64,000 nt of DNA from Chlorobiaceae bacterium (lineage in GTDB: Bacteria > Bacteroidota > Ignavibacteria > UBA10030 > SZUA-254), in assembly GCA_013824245.1 (NCBI GenBank), contig PNNN01000065.1, positions 82,151 through 146,150 on the forward strand, written 5' to 3'. The notes below the pieces were generated by a model. That model was not told where the DNA came from. It worked only from the letters and a program-made list of their open reading frames with translations, and did no database searches. The position numbers and the translations under genes are program-made. The first letter of the stretch is position 1. The number at the start of each line of letters is the position of its first letter. Below, in pieces: positions 1 to 8,678 of this stretch.

Positions 1-1284
1 CGCATGAACGTTATTCTCAGCCGATGTGCCTTTCAATCGATTCTTCAATGTCCCGTCAACTCCCGCTATCGATAAAGTCTCAAAATATCTTTTGAAACTT
101 GTTTTTTTGTATTCAGAGCAAAGCAAAGTTACAATTGATTTTGGCGATAGTGCGTTATACCACGAAGCTCCAGAACCATCGGCGAGAAACATAAGTGATG
201 TATCGATTTGCGATTTGTACAGAAAATCTTTTAAGAGATTTATACCGTCACTCGTAGATCCGGGTTTATGCAAAACTTCCGCTGATATAGTTTTTAAAAG
301 ATTCTCGGCACAAAGATTATCGCTCATTTTATTCGCTTGGTGGAGGACAGAATCAATACTACGTGATAATGAAAATATTTGCCGCGTTTTATTATTTTGT
401 GAGTGGGTAATCTTACCAAGCACTTCAATCTTTGCTGATTTCAATTTATCGGTGAGAAGATGCAAAAAATAATTTTGTGGTTCCCTTAAACTAATATGAA
501 ATTCTTGGGAAGAATCATTCGATGCAATACGTCCATTAAGCAAGATAGTGTCTGTCCCACGTATCCGTGTTAAAGTAATCTTGGGTAATGATGTATCGTT
601 AGAAGTATAAGCTCCGTTCATGGTTCGAAAATAATCTGAAGGCGGAGAAAATTCAATTAATGGAGCGTTGCTTAGAATTTTATTCGGTGATACTTTTATC
701 TTAACTGTATTTTGATCTATACAAATCGGTGAGATTATGGGGGCAGTCGGATCAGGTTCGTCGTCCCACATCCAACCGCGTCCCCACTTAAGTGAATCAA
801 AATAACTTCCATCGAGTATGATATTTCCATTGATTTGATGAATGCCAATTATTTTTATCTTAAAAACGATTGAATCAAGGTCGGTATTGCTGAACAGCGG
901 ATCGCCGAATCCGCTTATTATTAAATCGCCCTGAACCGAACCTGAATTAAGGGTACCATTGATAGAAATTATTGTTTTAAATTGAAATTTGGAAGGAAGA
1001 AGGTGAATTGCGGCGGCAGTTGTGAGCAATTTCAGGTTAGACGCCGGATGAAACAATTTTTCACCGTTCAATGAATATAAAACTTTGTCTGATTCAACAT
1101 CTACAATTTCTATCCCGATTGAGCAAACATTCAAAGATTTATCGTTTATAATATTATCGATTTTATTTTGCAAGGATGTTTGAGTATTATTTTGACCTGC
1201 AAAAATAAATTCTGATGCTAAAATCAGGAGCAAGATTAGAATCTGTAAAGTTTGTTTTAATAGCGAAAAATAGTTAGATTTCAT
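1..1284 (-). CDS. dacB: D-alanyl-D-alanine carboxypeptidase/endopeptidase, PBP4 family (3' end outside window)
   Basis: Reading the minus strand from the ATG at 1284 gives 428 codons with no stop before the window edge. The N-terminus is a signal peptide (MKSNYFSLLKQ, a hydrophobic stretch, then FAGQN), so the enzyme should act in the periplasm. Around residue 70 the text HPASNLKLLTTAAA holds the SxxK active-site motif in the form typical of peptidase family S13. Further on, MSDNLCAENLLK supplies the SxN motif. The sequence stops at GTSAENNVHA, just where the third motif (KTG) is expected, so the missing part is probably only some tens of residues. Family members trim peptidoglycan stem peptides or cross-links. 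The gene diverges from secA with only 29 bases between the start codons. Confidence 0.93.
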   Translation of the reverse strand, partial: MKSNYFSLLKQTLQILILLLILASEFIFAGQNNTQTSLQNKIDNIINDKSLNVCSIGIEIVDVESDKVLYSLNGEKLFHPASNLKLLTTAAAIHLLPSKFQFKTIISINGTLNSGSVQGDLIISGFGDPLFSNTDLDSIVFKIKIIGIHQINGNIILDGSYFDSLKWGRGWMWDDEPDPTAPIISPICIDQNTVKIKVSPNKILSNAPLIEFSPPSDYFRTMNGAYTSNDTSLPKITLTRIRGTDTILLNGRIASNDSSQEFHISLREPQNYFLHLLTDKLKSAKIEVLGKITHSQNNKTRQIFSLSRSIDSVLHQANKMSDNLCAENLLKTISAEVLHKPGSTSDGINLLKDFLYKSQIDTSLMFLADGSGASWYNALSPKSIVTLLCSEYKKTSFKRYFETLSIAGVDGTLKNRLKGTSAENNVHA

Positions 1285-1313
1285 TCCAATTATATAATAT
1301 TAGTGGCTAAAGA

Positions 1314-4300
1314 ATGTTTAATATCCTATCAAAAATATTTCCCAGTAAATCAGAAAAAGATGTAAATAGAATTCTGCCAATCGTTAAACAAATTAACGAG
1401 TATTTTGAAGAATATCAAAAATTGAATGACGATGAGCTGCGTGCCAAAACCGTTGAGTTTCGAGGGCGAATTACAGAAGTGATAAGGGAATATGAAGAAG
1501 AAATCTTTTCAAAAAAAGAATCTCTGAAATCGGGTGAAGATTTATCTCTGGAAACTCGTGAAGCTATTTATACCGAAGTCGAAGAGCTTCAAAAAGATCG
1601 AGATGCGATGATCCAACAAGTGTTAACCGAAATCCTACCCGAAGCATTTGCCGTTGTGAAGGAGACGTGTCGAAGACTTGTAGGGCAATCGTGGGAAATA
1701 ATGGGACACAAAATTTTATGGGAGATGGTTCCGTTCGATGTCCAACTCATTGGCGGAGTTGTTCTGCATGAAGGTAAAATAGCCGAGATGGCAACGGGCG
1801 AAGGTAAAACATTGGTTGCCACGATGCCGCTTTATTTGAATGCGTTGCCGGGTCGCGGTGTTCACCTTGTTACAGTAAACGATTATCTCGCCTTGCGCGA
1901 TAGTTTATGGATGGGGAAAGTTTTTGAGTTCCTCGGTTTGACTGTTGGATGTATTCAAGCGCAAATGGATCCATCACAAAGGAAAAAACAATACGGCTGT
2001 GATATAACTTACGGGACAAATAACGAATTCGGTTTTGATTACCTGCGCGATAACATGGTGATATCTCGCGATGAACTTGTTCATCGTGAATTTTATTATG
2101 CTATAGTCGACGAAGTCGATTCCGTGCTTATAGATGAAGCACGAACCCCTCTCATCATTAGCGGACCTGTAGCCACTGAAGATCATAAATTTTCTGAAAT
2201 GAAGCCGAGAGTTGAGCGACTTGTAAACGCTCAACGGAATTTCATCACGAAAATTGTTGCGGAAGCGGAACAATATATCTCTGAAGGAAAAACGGAGGAA
2301 GCAGGTGTCCAAATTCTTCGCGCGTTTAGAGGATTACCGAAACATAAACGACTTGCAAAAGTGCTTTCTGAACCGGCAAACAAGAAATTGATGCAGCAAA
2401 CTGAGATGGAATACATGCGCGATCAATCACGGCGGATGCATGAGATCGATGATGAACTTTATTATGCTATCGACGAACGGAATCATACGATTAATCTTAC
2501 AGATAAGGGCCGTGACCTGCTTGCCGGATCATCGAACGATAAAGATTTTTTTATATTACCCGATATCGGTACAGAGATCGCTGTGTTCGAAAATAATTTG
2601 GAGATGCCCGCCGAAGAAAAACAACTGAAGAAAGACGAATTAAATTTTCAATATGCAGAAAGAAGCGATCGCATTCATACTGTTACCCAACTGTTGCGTG
2701 CATATTCGCTTTACGAAAAGGATGACGAATATGTTGTAACAGACGATGGCAAAGTTATGATCGTCGATGAGTTTACCGGACGTATGCTTGCGGGTAGAAG
2801 ATTCTCCGATGGTTTACATCAGGCAATCGAGGCAAAGGAAGGCGTCCGCATCGAGCGCGATATGCAAACGCTCGCTACAATCACTCTGCAAAATTATTTC
2901 CGTCTTTATAAGAAACTTGCGGGCATGACAGGAACTGCAGAAACAGAAGCGTCAGAGTTTTTCGATATTTATAAACTCGATGTAATCGTCGTTCCCACCA
3001 ATCAAGATATGGTTCGAGACGACATCGAAGATGTAATTTATAAGACGAAGCGCGAAAAATTTAACGCGGTAATAACAGAGATCGAAGCGCTTCGTAAGGC
3101 AAACCGTCCTGTTTTAGTAGGTACAACGAGCGTTGAAGTTTCGGAAACATTAAGCAGAATGCTTAAGCGTCAAGGTGTCCCACATAATGTATTGAATGCG
3201 AAGCATCATCAACGTGAAGCGGAAATTGTTGCTCATGCCGGATTGCCCGGTGGCGTTACAATCGCAACAAACATGGCGGGACGCGGCACAGATATTAAAC
3301 TTGGTCCCGGTGTTGCAGATTCGGGCGGTTTACATATCATCGGAACCGAGCGGCACGAAGCGCGTCGTATAGATCGACAGTTGCGCGGCCGTGCTGGTCG
3401 TCAGGGTGATCCCGGTTCCTCAAAATTCTATCTTTCCCTGGAAGATGACCTGATGCGTTTATTTGGAAGCGATAGAATTGCAGGTATTATGGAACGGTTG
3501 GGATTAAAAGAGGGAGATGTTATTCAGCATTCTATGATTAGCCGTTCAGTTCAGCGTGCCCAGAAGAAAGTTGAAGAAAATAATTACGCTATCCGCAAAC
3601 GACTTCTTGAGTATGATAACGTAATGAACCAACAACGTGAGGTAATTTATTCACGCAGGCGCCACGCACTATTTGGTGAACGTCTCAGAGAAGATATTTT
3701 TGAAATGCTCGATGATTTTCTTGATACTACTATCGAAAAACATTACGAGCATGGAGAAGTTGATGAATTTCGCGAGGCAATGCGAACTAATTTATTAGTT
3801 GATTTTGCTGTTACACCTGAACAATGGGATAAACTTGGTAAAGAGGGGTTGAAAGAAGCGGCATACAAAGCATCTATCGAGTTTTATAAACGTAAAGAAG
3901 AGCGCATCGGTTTAGAGAATATGTCGATGCTTGAAAAAATGGTAGCTCTTCAGGTTATCGACGAGCGATGGAAAGATCATTTACGAGAGATGGATGATTT
4001 AAAAGAAGGGATTCATCTTCGCGCGTATGGACAGAAAGATCCGATCATCGAATACAAAACCGAAGCGTTCAGGATGTTTGTTGAATTGCTCGATTTAGTC
4101 CGTAACGAAACGGTGAATCTGGTATTTAAATTATTTCCTCAACAAACGCAGGAAGCGCCGGTATTACGCCAACCCAAAATTAGTAGACCACAAAATATGA
4201 CGATGACGCATGAATCATCTATGGGCATGGGATTGCAAGCAAGCCATGCACCTAGCGGAGATTCTACAACCGGCGAACAAAAAGGAGCTCCTAAATCTAG

Positions 4301-4403
4301 CGCGGCTAAACCGCAACCTGTTCATGTTGGCGATAAAATTGGGCGCAACGATCCTTGTCACTGTGGAAGTGGAAAAAAATATAAACAATGTCATGGGAAA
4401 TAA
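1314..4403 (+). CDS. secA: Preprotein translocase ATPase SecA
   Basis: SecA is the motor that drives unfolded proteins through SecYEG. The first nucleotide-binding domain has Walker A MATGEGKTLV near residue 160 and the DEAD-like DEVDSVLIDEARTP near residue 267. The second domain has AGRGTDIKLG near residue 655 and the arginine-rich GRAGRQGDPGSS near residue 697. The C-terminus is the zinc-binding tail CHCGSGKKYKQCHGK that contacts SecB or ribosomes. At 1029 residues it is longer than the E. coli protein (901). The extra length lies largely around residues 300-400, in the preprotein cross-linking region, as in other Bacteroidota-group SecA proteins. The start ATG is 29 bases from the start of the divergent dacB, leaving a very short shared promoter region that includes TATAATAT at 1293-1300. 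Confidence 0.98.
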   Translation: MFNILSKIFPSKSEKDVNRILPIVKQINEYFEEYQKLNDDELRAKTVEFRGRITEVIREYEEEIFSKKESLKSGEDLSLETREAIYTEVEELQKDRDAMIQQVLTEILPEAFAVVKETCRRLVGQSWEIMGHKILWEMVPFDVQLIGGVVLHEGKIAEMATGEGKTLVATMPLYLNALPGRGVHLVTVNDYLALRDSLWMGKVFEFLGLTVGCIQAQMDPSQRKKQYGCDITYGTNNEFGFDYLRDNMVISRDELVHREFYYAIVDEVDSVLIDEARTPLIISGPVATEDHKFSEMKPRVERLVNAQRNFITKIVAEAEQYISEGKTEEAGVQILRAFRGLPKHKRLAKVLSEPANKKLMQQTEMEYMRDQSRRMHEIDDELYYAIDERNHTINLTDKGRDLLAGSSNDKDFFILPDIGTEIAVFENNLEMPAEEKQLKKDELNFQYAERSDRIHTVTQLLRAYSLYEKDDEYVVTDDGKVMIVDEFTGRMLAGRRFSDGLHQAIEAKEGVRIERDMQTLATITLQNYFRLYKKLAGMTGTAETEASEFFDIYKLDVIVVPTNQDMVRDDIEDVIYKTKREKFNAVITEIEALRKANRPVLVGTTSVEVSETLSRMLKRQGVPHNVLNAKHHQREAEIVAHAGLPGGVTIATNMAGRGTDIKLGPGVADSGGLHIIGTERHEARRIDRQLRGRAGRQGDPGSSKFYLSLEDDLMRLFGSDRIAGIMERLGLKEGDVIQHSMISRSVQRAQKKVEENNYAIRKRLLEYDNVMNQQREVIYSRRRHALFGERLREDIFEMLDDFLDTTIEKHYEHGEVDEFREAMRTNLLVDFAVTPEQWDKLGKEGLKEAAYKASIEFYKRKEERIGLENMSMLEKMVALQVIDERWKDHLREMDDLKEGIHLRAYGQKDPIIEYKTEAFRMFVELLDLVRNETVNLVFKLFPQQTQEAPVLRQPKISRPQNMTMTHESSMGMGLQASHAPSGDSTTGEQKGAPKSSAAKPQPVHVGDKIGRNDPCHCGSGKKYKQCHGK

Positions 4404-4451
4404 AATAACAATTAAAAAATATTTCAATCATTTTATTTTTGGAGGTTTCAA

Positions 4452-5075
4452 ATGACGCGAGTGTCAAGCGTAATCATAGCCATTATTATTTTCTCTTCAC
4501 AACTATTTGCGCAGGAAGATACAACTGCAAGGAAACATTCTTTGTACAAAGGGGCATGGGCGCTGCAGTTTGGAGTAAGTTCATATTTATCATTTCAATC
4601 ATTTCAGTCTGGACAGTTGTCTGCAAAAAAACAAATTTCAGATAATTCTGCTATCCGGGCAAATATAGGATTTAATTCATCTGTTACAGACGAGAATGGA
4701 ATTTATGATCATCTAGATTACAGTATTAATCTTTCAGGACAATATATATATTATACTGCGCCTCACTCGGTTTTAAAATTTTACTATGGAGGCGGACCAT
4801 CTTTTAATTATTTTTGGGAAAAAACTACTGATCCATCGTATACTAGGCGTTCTTATTATAAGCAATATGGTTTCGGTATTGGAGCTCTAGGTATGGTTGG
4901 TACTGAATGGTTTGCAACTGCATCGATAAGTTTTTTCGGTGAATATTATACATTGATCAATTACAGTTGGTCAAAAACATTTTCTACTCAAAATTCAATA
5001 GATTATATCGATAAAAGAGGCTATTTTAGAATTTACCCTGTGAATGCCCGCTTTGGTATCTCATTATATTTTTAA
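4452..5075 (+). CDS. Small outer-membrane beta-barrel protein, function unknown
   Basis: This is a 207-residue protein with a clear signal peptide (residues 1-20, ending QLFAQ-EDTT). The remainder alternates polar and aromatic residues, has many Tyr, Phe and Ser, and ends in a terminal aromatic (GISLYF). This pattern fits an eight-strand-like outer-membrane barrel of the OmpA/porin-like type. The start is supported by TTGGAGG at 4439-4445. It follows secA after 48 bases, and the amidase follows it closely. No specific family motif was recognised, so the barrel assignment is inferred from composition and the C-terminal aromatic residue. Confidence 0.7.
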   Translation: MTRVSSVIIAIIIFSSQLFAQEDTTARKHSLYKGAWALQFGVSSYLSFQSFQSGQLSAKKQISDNSAIRANIGFNSSVTDENGIYDHLDYSINLSGQYIYYTAPHSVLKFYYGGGPSFNYFWEKTTDPSYTRRSYYKQYGFGIGALGMVGTEWFATASISFFGEYYTLINYSWSKTFSTQNSIDYIDKRGYFRIYPVNARFGISLYF

Positions 5076-5115
5076 TGAAACAATTTAGAATTTTATATTG
5101 GAAGGGGGTTTGAAG

Positions 5116-6780
5116 ATGAAGAAAAAATATTATTTAATCATAGTGGCCATCGTAGGAGTGATTGCTTTTTATGCTGGTGCATATCTTCAATCGCAATCTT
5201 CCAATCCAATAACAAAAGAGATTATTGCTTCAGCAGAAAAGATTCTCGGTTTATCATTCTTAGATGCCAAACGAGATTCAATGCTTAGTGGCTTAAGTGA
5301 TCAACTTAAAAGCTACGAAAGTTTACGCCAAATATCTTTGCCGAATGAAATACCTCCGGCACTCGGTTTCAATCCAATACCTGTTGGATTTCAGTTTGAG
5401 AAAAGAAAGAAATCATTTAAACTTGGAAAGCTCGGTCGTATTGAACTGCCTAATGATGAAAACGAGCTGGCTTTTTATTCGGTTGCTCAATTGGCTAAAT
5501 TAATTAAATCAAAAAAAATCTCATCCGAAGATTTAACAAAGTTATATATCAACCGGCTCAAAAAGTACAACCCTAAACTAGAATGTGTTATCACATTAAC
5601 CGAGAGTTTGGCTCTTGAGCAAGCCCGTCGTGCAGATAGAGAGATTATGCTCGGCAAGTATAGAGGACCTTTGCACGGAATTCCGTATGGCGCCAAAGAT
5701 TTGTTAACAACCAAGGGAATTAAAACAACTTGGGGATCGGTACCGTTTAAAAACCAAATGATAGATCAAAATGCAACCGTAATCAGTAAATTAGAAGAAG
5801 CAGGCGCTGTGCTTGTGGCAAAATTAACTATGGGTGAGCTTGCATGGGGCGATGTTTGGTTTGGCGGGAAGACGCGAAATCCTTGGAACATACTCGAAGG
5901 ATCGAGCGGATCATCTGCCGGTGCTGCATCTGCAACATCTGCAGGTTTGGTCGCGTTTGCAATCGGAACGGAAACGTGGGGTTCAATTGTTTCGCCATCC
6001 ACCGTTTGTGGTGTAAGCGGTTTGCGCCCAACTTATGGACGCGTGAGCAGGAACGGCGCGATGGCATTAAGCTGGTCGATGGATAAAATTGGTCCCATTT
6101 GTCGCACAGCAGAAGATTGCGCAATTGTTTTCAATTCAATTTACGGTCCTGATGGAATCGATCAAAGCGTTTTCGATTATCCTTTCTCTTATGATACGAA
6201 TGTCAAACTAAGCGATTTGAAGATAGGTTATCTAAAAGTAGAATTCGACAGCATTAAGGAAAACAAAAATATTTATAATCAAACACTAGAAACGCTACGA
6301 TCATTGGGTGCAAATTTGGTTCCGATGAGTTTGCCTAAATATCCTGTGAATGAGCTTTCGTTTATATTAAGCGCTGAAGCCGGAGCCGCATTTGATGAGT
6401 TAACCCGAAACGGTCAGGATGATTTATTAGTTCGGCAGATTAAAGATGCTTGGCCCAATGTGTTCAGATTATCGCGCTTTATTCCTGCAGTTGAATATAT
6501 TCAGGCGAATCGTCATAGATTTGTTCTGATTCAGGAGATGGAAAAAATATTTGAAGAAGTGGATTGCTACATTGCTCCGCCGTTCGAAGGAGATAATCTT
6601 CTATTAACGAATCTCACCGGTCATCCATGTGTTGTAATTCCAAACGGTTTCTCAAAATCAGGAATGCCAACAAGTATAACATTCATCGGAAAGTTGTTCG
6701 ATGAAGGAACAATTCTAACGGTAGCAAAACAATATCAAGACGCGACCGATTTTCATCATAAACATCCAAAAATAAAATAA
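5116..6780 (+). CDS. Membrane-anchored or secreted amidase (amidase signature family)
   Basis: Members of this family hydrolyse amide bonds with a Ser-cisSer-Lys triad. The lysine is in GIPYGAKDLLTT near residue 194. The serine-rich stretch EGSSGSSAGAASATSAG begins near residue 260 and is followed by GTETWGSI, where the serine should be the nucleophile. The usual text there is GTDTGGSIR, so the Trp-Gly variant is slightly unusual. An N-terminal hydrophobic segment (YYLIIVAIVGVIAFYAGAYL) and a 100-residue linker precede the catalytic domain, so the enzyme is probably anchored or exported and is not GatA of the Glu-tRNA amidotransferase. The ATG at 5116 is preferred over an upstream in-frame TTG at 5098, because AGGGGG at 5103-5108 lies at the correct distance from it. 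The substrate is unknown. Confidence 0.85.
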   Translation: MKKKYYLIIVAIVGVIAFYAGAYLQSQSSNPITKEIIASAEKILGLSFLDAKRDSMLSGLSDQLKSYESLRQISLPNEIPPALGFNPIPVGFQFEKRKKSFKLGKLGRIELPNDENELAFYSVAQLAKLIKSKKISSEDLTKLYINRLKKYNPKLECVITLTESLALEQARRADREIMLGKYRGPLHGIPYGAKDLLTTKGIKTTWGSVPFKNQMIDQNATVISKLEEAGAVLVAKLTMGELAWGDVWFGGKTRNPWNILEGSSGSSAGAASATSAGLVAFAIGTETWGSIVSPSTVCGVSGLRPTYGRVSRNGAMALSWSMDKIGPICRTAEDCAIVFNSIYGPDGIDQSVFDYPFSYDTNVKLSDLKIGYLKVEFDSIKENKNIYNQTLETLRSLGANLVPMSLPKYPVNELSFILSAEAGAAFDELTRNGQDDLLVRQIKDAWPNVFRLSRFIPAVEYIQANRHRFVLIQEMEKIFEEVDCYIAPPFEGDNLLLTNLTGHPCVVIPNGFSKSGMPTSITFIGKLFDEGTILTVAKQYQDATDFHHKHPKIK

Positions 6781-6789
6781 TTAAATTAA

Positions 6790-7701
6790 ATGGAAGAAGT
6801 TCAAAAAAAGATATTTCATTGCGGCTATGTCGCAATAATCGGTGCGCCGAATGTTGGCAAATCAACTCTCATTAATCAACTTGTCGGCAGGAAAATTGCC
6901 GCTGTGACGCGCAAGCCACAAACCACACGACATAAAATATTGGGAATCATGACGAGCGATGAATTCCAGATAATATTTGTTGATACACCTGGAGTAATGA
7001 AGCCGGCTTACCTGTTGCATGAGGTGATGATGAAGCAAACAATTTCCGTGATTGGGGATGCTGATGCAATCATCTTTATGCTCGATGCCTCTATGGATGA
7101 GAGAAGCGATAAGGTGCAGCAAACATTAGCATACAATCTTCTGAAAAAAACCGGAGCACCAGTTATACCCGTACTCAACAAAATTGATCTTTTAGATCCA
7201 ACAATTCTTGATCGGCGGATACGACACGCCAAGGAGATGTACGGTTTTGAAGAAATATTCTTAATATCGGCGTTGACGAATACTGGAATCCCTGCCATGC
7301 TCAGTGCTGTATCGAGTAAATTGCCGGAACACCCGGCATTTTATCCGGCAGAAGTGATCAGTGAACAACCGGAAAAATTTTTTGTCGCAGAAATTATTAG
7401 AGAAAAAATTTTCGAACAGTACGAAGAAGAAATACCATACTCCAGTTCAATCGATATAGTCGAATTCAAAGAGCAGGATGGTCGCAAAGATGTGATTCAT
7501 GCTGAAATTTATGTTGAGAAGGAACAGCAGAAAGGAATCATCATTGGCAAAAAAGGCCTCGCCCTGAAAAAAGTTGGAGAAGAAGCCCGCAAAGATATCG
7601 AATTATTCTTAGGACGTCCGGTTTATTTGCAACTGTATGTTAAGGTGCGGGAGAAGTGGCGTGAACAACATAAATGGCTTAAGCGTTTAGGATACGAGTG
7701 A
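6790..7701 (+). CDS. era: GTPase Era
   Basis: Era is an essential GTPase that binds the 3' end of 16S rRNA and helps 30S subunit maturation. The GTPase domain has G1 GAPNVGKS near residue 18, the G2 region KPQTTRHKI, G3 DTPGV near residue 60 and G4 NKID near residue 131. The C-terminal KH domain contains GIIIGKKGLALKKVG near residue 250, and the protein ends in a basic tail (WREQHKWLKRLGYE). The length of 303 residues is standard. It starts 9 bases after the amidase stop and has no clear Shine-Dalgarno site. Confidence 0.97.
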   Translation: MEEVQKKIFHCGYVAIIGAPNVGKSTLINQLVGRKIAAVTRKPQTTRHKILGIMTSDEFQIIFVDTPGVMKPAYLLHEVMMKQTISVIGDADAIIFMLDASMDERSDKVQQTLAYNLLKKTGAPVIPVLNKIDLLDPTILDRRIRHAKEMYGFEEIFLISALTNTGIPAMLSAVSSKLPEHPAFYPAEVISEQPEKFFVAEIIREKIFEQYEEEIPYSSSIDIVEFKEQDGRKDVIHAEIYVEKEQQKGIIIGKKGLALKKVGEEARKDIELFLGRPVYLQLYVKVREKWREQHKWLKRLGYE

Positions 7702-7738
7702 ACGATTATTTTTATTATAAAATAGTGAAAAGACATTT

Positions 7739-8668
7739 ATGATGAAGAGTGAAAGATCACTGATTATCGGCGGCTTTATACTTATTTCAATTATCTGGGG
7801 CTCAACATGGTTTGCAATAAAAATCGGGTTGGCAAGTATTTCACCGTTTTATGGTATCTTATTCCGTTTTATGATTGCCGCTGCCATTTTAGCGGTATTG
7901 ATGAAATTAAGAGGTGAAAAGCTATCATTCGATAAAAAGTCGATTGTGCAGTATTTAAATCTTGCAGTTCTTTCTTTCAGTTTTCCATTTGCGTTGGTTT
8001 ATTGGGGAGAACAATATATCGCGTCTGGTTTAGCATCAGTATTATTTGGTGCATATCCATTTGTTGTTGCTTTCGGATCACACCTGTATCTTCCTGCAGA
8101 GAGATTGAATATATTTAAGTCAATAGGGATTGTCATTGGGTTCTTTGGAATCATTATTATATTTTGGTCAGATTTGCATCTTGGATCGGCTAATGTTTTA
8201 GGAATGTCTGCTATACTCGTGAGTACATTGATGCAGGGATCCTCATTAGTGATATTGAAAAAGATAAATCATCCGATGAGTCCAACAGCATTAAGTTTGG
8301 GTGGAATGTTGTTTGGTTTGCTAATAATGATTCCGCTTGCAATTATTTTTGAAGATATCTCGTATTTAAAATTCGATGCCTCAGGTGTTGGTTCGATTCT
8401 TTATCTTTCAACATTCGGAACTGTTGTTACCTTTGTAACATATTATTGGTTGATGAAGAGAGTGGAAGTTGTCTATCTGTCACTCGTATCGTTTGTAACC
8501 CCGATTTTAGCGGTTGCCTTAGGAAGTATTTTGTTAAACGAAATACTTTCAGCCCAGATGTTTCTTGGAGCCGGATTGGTGCTGCTTGGAATATTAACGG
8601 CAAATGGAGGTGATTTAAAAGAGCAGGTGAAAAAAATGCTAGATCGGAAAAGAAATAACGGGAAGTAA
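7739..8668 (+). CDS. EamA-family (DMT) inner-membrane transporter
   Basis: This 309-residue protein consists of about ten hydrophobic helices in two similar halves. The first half opens with GGFILISIIWGSTWFAIKIG and contains the FRFMIAA text typical of EamA repeats. The second half has the matching GTVVTFVTYYWLMKRVEV and ends in a positively charged tail (KKMLDRKRNNGK). Members export or import small metabolites such as amino acids or nucleosides; the substrate here cannot be read from sequence. It precedes uvrC by 10 bases and is probably cotranscribed with it. Confidence 0.9.
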   Translation: MMKSERSLIIGGFILISIIWGSTWFAIKIGLASISPFYGILFRFMIAAAILAVLMKLRGEKLSFDKKSIVQYLNLAVLSFSFPFALVYWGEQYIASGLASVLFGAYPFVVAFGSHLYLPAERLNIFKSIGIVIGFFGIIIIFWSDLHLGSANVLGMSAILVSTLMQGSSLVILKKINHPMSPTALSLGGMLFGLLIMIPLAIIFEDISYLKFDASGVGSILYLSTFGTVVTFVTYYWLMKRVEVVYLSLVSFVTPILAVALGSILLNEILSAQMFLGAGLVLLGILTANGGDLKEQVKKMLDRKRNNGK

Positions 8669-8678
8669 GTCAAGCGTT

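Noticed and set aside
26..472. Open + strand frame of 148 codons
   Set aside because: It is the shadow of the PBP4-type gene on the minus strand, which has a signal peptide and the SxxK and SxN motifs.
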